This document shows positions 28,301 to 34,400 of a stretch of DNA of 39,091 nucleotides, piece by piece; position 1 is the stretch's first letter; each line of letters opens with the position of its first letter. The position numbers were made by a program, and so were the translations under genes. The stretch lies in assembly GCF_947252345.1 (NCBI RefSeq), contig NZ_CAMXVC010000019.1, forward strand, positions 1-39,091, written 5' to 3'. The notes under the pieces are model-generated. The model saw nothing but the letters and a program-made list of their open reading frames with translations, ran no database searches and had not been told where the DNA came from. Origin of the DNA: an uncultured Finegoldia sp. GTDB taxonomy: Bacteria > Bacillota > Clostridia > Tissierellales > Peptoniphilaceae.

Positions 28301-29028
28301 TATTGTACACATCACAATCCAAAATCTCCAACGATACATTGAATGAAATCAAGAGATTACACGCAAAGAACATAATCATAGTCGGTGGAGAAAAATCGGT
28401 CGATGAAAAAATATTCAATCAAATGAAGGACAACTATAATACAACGAGAATCGCTGGGGAAAATCGCTATGAAACAAGCTTGAAAATAGCAAAACAACTC
28501 ATAGACAAGACAAAATCCAAGAACTTGCAAATAGCAAACGGCGATAAATTCCAAGACGCATTGGCAATCACAAACTTGTCCAACAAATTCAACTCCCCAG
28601 TCCTACTTGTCAGAGCCGACACGATAGATTCGGAAATAATCAAAGAATTGAAAAAAATGGACTTCGACGAAATCAACGTAGCCGGTGGAGAAAAGACAAT
28701 CACAGCCCAAACACTCGAAAACATACAAAAGCTCACAAAAGCAAAAGTAAACAGAATTGCGGGGGAAAACCGCTACGAAACAAGCTTGAAAATAGCGAAA
28801 ATGATGGGCACAAAAGACAAAGTTGTATTGGCGAGTGGCGAAAAATTCCAAGATAGTCTAGTGGCAGCGGCATACTGCGACAAAACGCAATCGGTGTTGT
28901 TGTTGACTGCAAAGGAAAACCTGCAACAAAGTACCAAAGAATACTTAGCACAAAACAAACCGTCAGTCACAATAATCGGAGGAGAACAGTCAGTCTCTGA
29001 AAAAATAATCGAACAAATAAAAAAATAA
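25321..29028 (+). CDS. CWB2-anchored beta-helix-like surface protein
   Basis: 1235 residues, ATG 25321 after GGAAGGAAG. The signal peptide is MKLNNKKIASLVLASLILSS, cut near VLA-ANQ. Two related blocks, about residues 75-350 and 570-860, each start with a G-K-G-T-V-D-D-P motif. Each then has Q-L-x-x-F-A, a W-x-x-x-G turn, F-x-G-x-F-x-G-x-N, and runs of GLUG-like turns (GGLAGYANGATVNNVEVNG, GGLVGINAFGALFNSS), which predict a right-handed beta-helix. A 200-residue charged linker lies between them. Residues 941-1235 are three CWB2 repeats (RIAGENRYETSLKIAK appears twice), holding the protein to wall polymers. The perfect promoter overlapped by a Fur box suggests it is made under iron limitation, possibly as a host adhesin or iron-source binder. 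No NEAT or haem-binding motif is seen. Confidence 0.9.
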   Translation: MKLNNKKIASLVLASLILSSVTPVDVLAANQVNFNESKFESALNRENSVKENEGQLSNPQDKSKSVVSVDEIFKGQKGTVDDPYKITSETQLRQFAHSLSKTQNYKGKFVQLENDIELHGDWIPVGLGEYAFNGHFDGKNHSISLKIASRDNLHIEPIEKDKKIEFFGLFGVLDANSYIENLKLDVDLNVVSDGELFVGGLAGYANGATVNNVEVNGKLTGKTTHKKSNVFVGGIIANAIRQKITNSKSNVDVRVEADGGLAEGGGIMALTNRGLIFNSYSKGKITGSANRKTAEGSTALGGICGVNAGTIANCYATNDIISDCYTGYIGAVTGWITGIGSAYQCYYFKDSTLITDYTTKNKNVIKPAIAVGWMVTGSGVSEEGLVYDGAVKMDVRGLDSQQMKNDLTRILNENLKKSRINLKKGSRTKGHWKGDDKLSQNIFEWTNLDSNATFSDKKAKVVYDKNTEKLIQQLILDSKVGINQGEFYGRSKDKSVVVKVNFDEKAQIKEVNLIEGNVDKKELDEIAQNQQKISGIKNEKLKEAVLKAVEKSKANDSSDYSKLNPAIFAGGKGTVDDPFVIKTENQLVDFAKSINEEENYDKKFVKLNNDVTLTKQWKVAGSQGKVAFKGDFNGNNCTISNMRIGSDKLPANYRFVGLFGNISSGSVHDLNIKDVEIHNKNTSEDRVFIGCVCGNVQNGGFIDNVRVNGKINSYSLREQQYLGAIAGQALKSNIINSSADIDIVANADSKDIYAGGLVGINAFGALFNSSSRGEITAKSTLNKVAIGGACGYQSGVLYNVYSQVGLNSQSPTTDVGELIGRATGVAHSFNSFYAKDKSPKVTGKEKQSQNGVGVIVNKAEYENILAVEKFESSVVEKMNENIASQDYQKAFNLVKADNKDKIKLKKWTLDQPRQKPTMPTVAPTSEPSKTNNSTTTATVQNVERIAGKTRELTAIEVSKKMYPGTTDTVILANADNFSDTLSAAPLAKNEKAVILYTSQSKISNDTLNEIKRLHAKNIIIVGGEKSVDEKIFNQMKDNYNTTRIAGENRYETSLKIAKQLIDKTKSKNLQIANGDKFQDALAITNLSNKFNSPVLLVRADTIDSEIIKELKKMDFDEINVAGGEKTITAQTLENIQKLTKAKVNRIAGENRYETSLKIAKMMGTKDKVVLASGEKFQDSLVAAAYCDKTQSVLLLTAKENLQQSTKEYLAQNKPSVTIIGGEQSVSEKIIEQIKK

Positions 29029-29047
29029 TCGAATAAACAAAAATAAA

Positions 29048-29080
29048 CCACAAGATGGCGTAAAGAACGCTAGTTTGTGG
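29048..29080 (+). other. Hairpin without T-run after surface protein gene
   Basis: CCACAA at 29048-29053 pairs with TTGTGG at 29075-29080, enclosing GGCGT and ACGC near the tip. There is no T-run, so it is not a standard intrinsic terminator. It may protect the mRNA 3' end or be a terminator relic. Confidence 0.4.
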
Positions 29081-29093
29081 AATCTGGCAAGGG

Positions 29094-29122
29094 TTGAGTA
29101 AAATAGAAACATCAACTATACT
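29094..29122 (+). promoter_or_regulatory. Promoter of small membrane protein gene
   Basis: TTGAGT at 29094-29099 and TATACT at 29117-29122 with a 17-base spacer, 17 bases before the start codon and just ahead of the AGGGTGAT ribosome binding site. Confidence 0.6.
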
Positions 29123-29139
29123 GTTAATAGGGTGATAAA

Positions 29140-29445
29140 ATGAAAATATTAGGATATGTATTCTTGGCTACATTCGCAGTGGCACTGGGACTTGGAATAT
29201 ACTCCATATCGAAAATACTCGGATTTGCCAAGATTAGAAAAAACGTCAGCTCAGAAAAAATCTGGGCCACATTAGCTCAAAAAAGACAAGTGCAACTCGA
29301 CAGAATACTCGTCAAGAAAAACCACAGGAAATTTTCCAGAGTAGAACAAGAAAAAATACTGAAAAACATATCGACTTGCAGAAAATGTATCCTCATCGGA
29401 TTGATAGCTTTGATACTTTCAATCGTGTTCATAGTGATAGGATAA
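29140..29445 (+). CDS. Small two-helix membrane protein, unknown function
   Basis: 101 residues with AGGGTGAT 4-5 bases before ATG 29140. One hydrophobic helix lies at residues 3-28 and another at about 84-100. Between them is a basic, cytosolic-looking loop (IRKNVSSEKIW, KKNHRKFSRVEQEKILKN) with a CRKC pair close to the second helix. It has its own promoter and no partner gene. I do not recognise the family. Confidence 0.65.
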   Translation: MKILGYVFLATFAVALGLGIYSISKILGFAKIRKNVSSEKIWATLAQKRQVQLDRILVKKNHRKFSRVEQEKILKNISTCRKCILIGLIALILSIVFIVIG

Positions 29446-29526
29446 TGACAACATAATGAAGTTACACGAATAAATGCTGATGTTTTTTCGTAAATGAATT
29501 AAAATATATTTATAAGGAGGTCTATT

Positions 29527-29799
29527 ATGTCAACTGTTAATTTAAATATTAGAACTGATAAAGAAATTAAAGAAAAAGCAGAAAATATTTTTCAACAGTT
29601 GGGACTTAATATGGCAACGGCAATAAATATGTTTTTGAGAACATCAATAAGGGAAAATGGAATCCCATTCGATTTGAAAATCAATTCGGTAAACGATGAA
29701 ACAAAACTTGCGATTGAAGAAGGAAGAAAAATCGCAGACGACAAAACAGTCAAAGGATACGTAAGTATCGAAGAATTGAAAAAAGCTCTTGAAATATGA
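29527..29799 (+). CDS. RelB/DinJ-family antitoxin without adjacent toxin
   Basis: 90 residues, AAGGAGG 7 bases before ATG 29527. The N-terminus VNLNIRTDKEIKEKAENIF followed by LGLNMATAINMFL is the ribbon-helix-helix signature of DinJ/RelB antitoxins, and the C-terminal half (residues 55-90) is the charged segment that normally wraps a RelE or YafQ toxin. No toxin frame follows: a terminator starts 12 bases after the stop. The only RelE-like gene nearby is the broken one on the opposite strand, which has its own AbrB-type partner. It may be an orphan that cross-neutralises a toxin elsewhere. Confidence 0.85.
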   Translation: MSTVNLNIRTDKEIKEKAENIFQQLGLNMATAINMFLRTSIRENGIPFDLKINSVNDETKLAIEEGRKIADDKTVKGYVSIEELKKALEI

Positions 29800-29810
29800 G
29801 ACAAAAATAT

Positions 29811-29839
29811 GCGTCAGAGTAAAATCTGACGCTTTTTTT
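29811..29839 (+). terminator. Bidirectional terminator, GCGTCAGA family
   Basis: GCGTCAGA at 29811-29818 pairs with TCTGACGC at 29825-29832, followed by seven T. On the minus strand the same hairpin is followed by ATATTTTTG, so it can also end the relE pseudogene transcript. Stem and flanks are almost identical to 30457-30485. Confidence 0.85.
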
Positions 29840-29846
29840 AATTTAA

Positions 29847-30113
29847 TCAAAAATCAAATAAAATATCGTGATGACCAATATCCAACAAAATAATCATCTC
29901 ATTATCTTCGTAAAACTAAATAATTCGAATATCCATATTTACAGAAGATTCCCACAGACCATCACTACCCTGAATTTTTTTCGTTCTTAGAGACGGATGT
30001 GTTGGATTATCTATAAAGAATGAAAGTTTTTTCTTGGTTTGCTTTTTTTCGATATCAGATAATTTTTTGTAGTGTTTTTTAAATGATTTTGTGTAGGTTA
30101 TTTTATAGCTCAT
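29847..30113 (-). pseudogene. RelE/YafQ-family toxin broken by an amber codon
   Basis: The first 65 residues (SYKITYTKSFKKHYKKLSDI and onward to VNMDIRII) are a good RelE/ParE-superfamily toxin N-terminus. At 29916-29918 (minus strand) a TAG stops the frame. Reading through it continues without a shift as FYEDNEMIILLDIGHHDIL and ends at TGA 29847-29849, giving 88 codons, the normal family length and a normal C-terminus (I-L-L-D-I-G-H-H-D). A single base change has therefore inactivated the toxin, removing its last strand and the catalytic-end histidines. The start overlaps the antitoxin stop (TAATG), the classic arrangement. Readthrough, though unlikely, is not excluded. Confidence 0.85.
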
Positions 30114-30370
30114 TACTTGTCCAACTCTTCAAAAAGAGAATCAATATTTTCAAAAACAGGTTGGTCGCCATTTTCAATGGAAGTTTTCAGTTTTTGAACA
30201 GATTCTTTCAAATTTTTGATAACACGTTCTGGATATACAGCAACTGGAACGAGAATAATCTTGCCATCTTCTTCCATAACTTCGAATTGGTCTCCCTGAT
30301 TCAAATCAAGTGAGTTGACAATTTCTTTTGGAATTGTCACTTGTGACTTTGCTTTAAGTTCGACTAACAT
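30113..30370 (-). CDS. AbrB/MazE-type antitoxin
   Basis: 85 residues, start at 30370 with AAAGAGGTGAT upstream. The N-terminus LKAKSQVTIPKEIVNSLDLN followed by GDQFEV is the SpoVT-AbrB swapped-hairpin DNA-binding domain. Residues 45-85 are the acidic toxin-binding tail ending in SLFEELDK. It is coupled to the broken RelE-type toxin by a TAATG overlap. An 11-bp inverted repeat between promoter and start (30383-30411) is the likely autoregulatory operator. The promoter, operator and antitoxin all look intact, while the toxin is dead. Confidence 0.88.
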   Translation of the reverse strand: MLVELKAKSQVTIPKEIVNSLDLNQGDQFEVMEEDGKIILVPVAVYPERVIKNLKESVQKLKTSIENGDQPVFENIDSLFEELDK

Positions 30371-30382
30371 ATTATCACCTCT

Positions 30383-30411
30383 TTAGTTAGAAATTCCTAC
30401 TTTCTAACTAA
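30383..30411 (-). promoter_or_regulatory. Operator of the AbrB-RelE pair
   Basis: Perfect 11-bp inverted repeat: TTAGTTAGAAA at 30383-30393 and TTTCTAACTAA at 30401-30411, with a 7-base centre. It lies immediately downstream of the -10 and covers the transcription start, as expected for antitoxin autorepression. Confidence 0.75.
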
Positions 30412-30440
30412 ATTGTATTATTTTTTATGTCAGGTGTCAA
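30412..30440 (-). promoter_or_regulatory. Promoter of the AbrB-RelE pair
   Basis: On the minus strand TTGACA (30440-30435) and TACAAT (30417-30412) are 17 bases apart. Confidence 0.8.
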
Positions 30441-30456
30441 GAAATACAAGCAAATA

Positions 30457-30485
30457 GCGTCAGAGCAAAATCTGACGCTTTTTTT
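30457..30485 (+). terminator. GCGTCAGA-family hairpin terminator
   Basis: GCGTCAGA at 30457-30464 pairs with TCTGACGC at 30471-30478, then seven T on the plus strand. It directly abuts the stop codon of the minus-strand ECF gene. For that gene the trailing sequence is TATTTGCTT, a weaker U-tract. No plus-strand gene upstream needs it, so it is probably used mainly in the minus direction or blocks antisense transcription. Confidence 0.75.
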
Positions 30486-31059
30486 AATTTAATAAATCTT
30501 GTTTTTTTAATATTGGGCGAATTGCCACAAACAAAATGTTCGCCACGATAACCGTCACTATTGCGTTGAAAAACGTCACGCCGGCGCTGATTTTGGCGAG
30601 CGCCTTTGCAAATTCCTGAGGTTGACCGAGGACGTATAATTTGTAAAAATAACCCACAAATGGGTCTGCGAAAACATTGAACAACATCGCAACGCTTGAC
30701 GATATGACAGACCATTTTACGATGTATTTTTTGTCGTTGGACTCGTTGATTTTCTTGGATTTGTGGGCGATTGCTCCCACAATCAAACCAATACACAATT
30801 TCAAAACAAAAGTCTTCGGAGCGACTAAAATATACACAGGGTCCATTATATCTGCGATTGTCATCCCGATTGCACCGGCAAGACCTCCGTAAAAACCGCC
30901 GAGCAACAGCGACGCCAACACCAAGAATACATTGCCGAAGTGAATCGATGTGAAATCTCCACCCGGAACAGGTATTTTGATTTGTAGATAAGTGAACGTG
31001 ATGAAACACATTGCCGCTAGAACTGCACATTGTACGAGTTTTAGTGTCTTTTTATTCAA
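30484..31059 (-). CDS. ECF-type transporter substrate-binding (S) component
   Basis: 191 residues from TTG 31059, chosen because GGAGG lies 7-8 bases upstream; the in-frame ATG at 31077 overlaps no ribosome binding site. It has about six hydrophobic helices with short loops. The signature regions are PGGDFTSIHFGNVFLVLASL and a helix with G-G-x-x-G-G-L-A-G-A-I-G-M, the small-residue helix that docks on the EcfT protein. These match the ECF transporter S-component family (PF12822-like, the vitamin and micronutrient uptake group). The substrate cannot be read from the sequence, and no EcfA or EcfT gene is near, as usual for group II systems that share one energising module. No riboswitch fits in its short leader. 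Confidence 0.82.
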   Translation of the reverse strand: MNKKTLKLVQCAVLAAMCFITFTYLQIKIPVPGGDFTSIHFGNVFLVLASLLLGGFYGGLAGAIGMTIADIMDPVYILVAPKTFVLKLCIGLIVGAIAHKSKKINESNDKKYIVKWSVISSSVAMLFNVFADPFVGYFYKLYVLGQPQEFAKALAKISAGVTFFNAIVTVIVANILFVAIRPILKKQDLLN

Positions 31060-31085
31060 GCAAATCCCTCCATTCATTTACTCTT

Positions 31086-31114
31086 AGTGTATTATTTAAA
31101 ATAAAAAATGTCAA
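31086..31114 (-). promoter_or_regulatory. Promoter of ECF S-component gene
   Basis: On the minus strand TTGACA (31114-31109) and TACACT (31091-31086) with a 17-base spacer, giving a leader of about 20 bases before the TTG start. Confidence 0.75.
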
Positions 31115-31261
31115 TTATCCACCTACACATCAATGTAGTCGCTGTAGACGGGATAAAGGTTGTGGTATGCTAAGGTAGATGCCAAAATCCAGAAGAACAA
31201 CAAACGTTTGCGATAAAACAAAAAATAATTTCTTATAAATAATAGAACTCTTTTTATGATT

Positions 31262-31270
31262 TGATATAAT
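31262..31270 (+). promoter_or_regulatory. Candidate extended -10 promoter for the cas operon
   Basis: TGATATAAT is a perfect extended -10 element on the plus strand with no good -35. A transcript from here would carry a leader of about 200 bases that is antisense to the whole tracrRNA. An alternative, weaker cas9 promoter is TTAAAC at 31409-31414 with TATATT at 31430-31435 (15-base spacer). The upstream stretch 31115-31261 shows nothing else I can name. Confidence 0.4.
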
Positions 31271-31306
31271 AAAATCAAAGACAAAAATCTAATAATAATA
31301 AACAAT

Positions 31307-31421
31307 AAAAAAACAAATCCGAAGATTTGTTTAGTCCACCAATGTGGGCTCTTTCGAGCGATTTGAGTAAACTTTTATTTGAACTCATGATGTAATCTCA
31401 TATAGGTATTAAACTGAGATT
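31307..31421 (-). ncRNA. tracrRNA: tracrRNA of the type II-A system
   Basis: About 115 nt on the minus strand, opposite to cas9. It begins with the anti-repeat at 31414-31387, complementary to the 3' 28 bases of the CRISPR repeat at 27 of 28 positions. A short mismatch then forms the expected bulge, and TCAAAT pairs with the repeat 5' end. Next come a hairpin GCTC-GAAA-GAGC (31359-31348, nexus-like), an adjacent hairpin CCAC-ATTG-GTGG (31347-31336), and a terminator stem ACAAATC-TTCG-GATTTGT with seven T (31330-31307). The promoter at 31456-31428 places the 5' end near 31421. It guides RNase III processing of pre-crRNA and binds Cas9. Confidence 0.92.
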
Positions 31422-31427
31422 AATTAA

Positions 31428-31456
31428 ATTATATTAGAAATACAAATTTTTGTCAA
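31428..31456 (-). promoter_or_regulatory. Perfect-consensus promoter of tracrRNA
   Basis: On the minus strand TTGACA (31456-31451) and TATAAT (31433-31428) with a 17-base spacer, every base matching consensus. The -35 lies only 8 bases from the cas9 Shine-Dalgarno at 31465-31470. Confidence 0.92.
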
Positions 31457-31474
31457 CGTTTATCAGGAGGATTT

Positions 31475-34400
31475 ATGAAAAAAGATAAGAAGTATTATAT
31501 CGGATTGGATGTAGGCACTAACAGTGTAGGATGGGCAGTTACTGATGAATGCTACAATATTCTTAGAGCCAAAGGAAAAGATTTGTGGGGAGTCAGACTA
31601 TTTGAAAAAGCAAACACTGCAGCAGAAACAAGAACATTCAGAAGTGGTAGAAGAAGAAACGACAGAAAAGGTATGCGACTTCAAATTTTGAGAGAAATAT
31701 TTGAAGATGAAATTAAAAAGGTAGACAAAGACTTCTATGACAGACTTGATGAAAGTAAATTCTGGGCTGAAGACAAAAAAGTATCTGGGAAATACTCGTT
31801 ATTTAATGATAAAAATTTCAGTGACAAGCAATATTTTGAAAAGTTTCCTACTGTTTTTCATCTTAGAAAATATTTAATGGAAGAACACGAAAAAGTAGAC
31901 ATAAGATACTATTTTCTAGCTATCAATCAAATGATGAAAAGAAGAGGACATTTTCTAATTGATGGTCAGATTTCTCACGTTACAGATGATAAGCCATTAA
32001 AACAACAACTTATTCTATTAATAAATGATTTATTAAAAATCGAATTAGACGAAGTGCTTATGGATTCGATATTTGAAATTTTGGCGGATGTAAACGAAAA
32101 GAAAACTGAAAAGAAAGATAATATAAAAGAACTATTAAAGAGGCAATCGTTTAATACTAAAGTAATTAACATCTTGTACTCGATTTTTGAATCAATAGTT
32201 ACTGGCAGCGCAATAATTAAAAATATAATTTCAGATGAAGACATTCTTGAAAAAATAAAAGAAGATAATAAGAAAAATTTTGTACTTACGGGAGATAGCT
32301 ACGAGGAAAATCTCCAATATTTTGAGGAAGTTTTACAAGAAAACATAACATTGTTTAACACACTTAAATCAGCATACGATTTTGTAATCCTTCAATCAAT
32401 ATTAAAAGGCAAGAGTACACTTTCTGATGCACAAGTCGAACGATATGACGAACATAAAAAAGACCTCGAAATACTCAAAAAAGTAATAAAAAAATACGAT
32501 GAAGATGGAGAATTATTCAATCAAGTGTTCAAGGAAGATAATGGAAAAGGATATGTTTCATATATTGGATATTATTTGAACAAAAACAAAAAAATTACCG
32601 CAAAGAAAATATCAAATAGTGTTTTTGCAGAACACATTAAGGGCATTCTTGAAAAACAATGCGATAGCAATGATGAAGATGTTAAGTATTTATTGGGCAA
32701 AATAGAACAAGAAAACTTTCTATTAAAGCAAATATCATCCATAAATTCCATCATTCCATATCAAATTCACCTTTTTGAATTAGATAAAATATTGGAAAAC
32801 TTAGCCAAAAACTACCCTAGCTTTGACAATAAGGATGAAGAATTTACAAAAATAGAAAAGATTAGAAAAACATTCACATTCAGGATTCCGTATTATGTTG
32901 GCCCATTAAATGATTACCACAAAAACAACGGCGGAAATGCTTGGATATTCAGAAATAAGGACGAAAAAATAAGACCTTGGAATTTTGAAAAAATAGTTGA
33001 CCTGCATAAAAGTGAAGAAGAATTTATCAAAAGAATGCTAAATCAATGCACTTATCTCCCAGAAGAGACAGTGCTTCCCAAATCATCTATTCTTTATTCA
33101 GAATATATGGTGCTAAACGAATTGAATAATTTGAGGATTAAGGGAAATCCACTAGATACCGATGTTAAGTTGAAATTAATTGAAGAATTATTCAAGAAAA
33201 AGACAAAGGTTACTCTCAAATCAATCAGAGATTATATGATAAGGAATAACTTTGCAGATAAAGAAGATTTTGATAATTCAGAGAAAAACTTGGAAATAGC
33301 ATCCAATATGAAATCATATATTGATTTTAAAAATATATTAGGTGACAAGTTTGACTTAAAAATGGTAGAGGACATCATTGAGAAGATTACGATTCATACG
33401 GGAAATAAAAAACTTTTGAAAAAATACATCGAAGAAACTTATCCCGATTTATCAAATCCGCTACAAAAAATTATCAACCTTAAATACAGAGATTGGGGAA
33501 GATTATCAAGAAAATTATTAGACGGAATTACAGGTACAAATATCGAAACAGGCGAGATTGATACAGTAATTAATTTCTTGAGAAATTCAAACGACAATCT
33601 GATGCAAATTATTGGAAGCCAAAATTACAGCTTTAATGACTATATTGATAAGTTAAGGAAAAAATACATTCCCCAAGAAATAAGTTATGATGTTGTTGAA
33701 AATCTTTACGTATCTCCATCTGTAAAAAAGATGATATGGCAAGTTATAAGAGTTACAGAAGAAATCACAAAGGTTATGGGATATGACGCGGATAAAATCT
33801 TCATAGAAATGGCAAAATCTGAAGAGGAAAAAAAGACGACAATTTCAAGAAAAAATAAATTGCTAGCCTTATATAAAGCGATAAAAAAAGATGAAAGAGA
33901 TAGCCAATATAATGAGCTATTAAAAGGGTTAAAAGAATTAGACGATAGCGACCTTAGAAGCAAAAAACTTTATCTGTACTACACTCAAATGGGAAGAGAT
34001 ATGTATACTGGTGAAAAGATTGACTTGGATAAATTATACGATTCTACACACTACGATAAAGACCACATAATACCTCAAAGTATGAAAAAAGATGATTCGA
34101 TAATAAACAACTTGGTGTTAGTAAACAAAAAAGCAAACCAAACCACAAAGGGCAATATATACCCAGTACCATCTAGTATCAGAAATAATCCGGATATTTA
34201 CAATTACTGGAAGTATTTGATGGAAAGGGAGTTCATCAGCAAAGAAAAATACAATAGATTAATAAGAAATACACCACTAACAAATGAAGAACTTGGCGGA
34301 TTCATCAGTAGACAACTTGTAGAAACAAGACAATCTACAAAAGCAATCAAAGAATTATTCGAAAAGTTCTACCAAAAATCAAAAATAATACCTGTAAAAG

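Noticed and set aside
31123..31305. 60-codon hydrophobic minus-strand frame directly after the tracrRNA terminator
   Set aside because: TTG start without ribosome binding site, translation dominated by A/T-rich Ile, Leu and Phe codons, and no promoter after the terminator.
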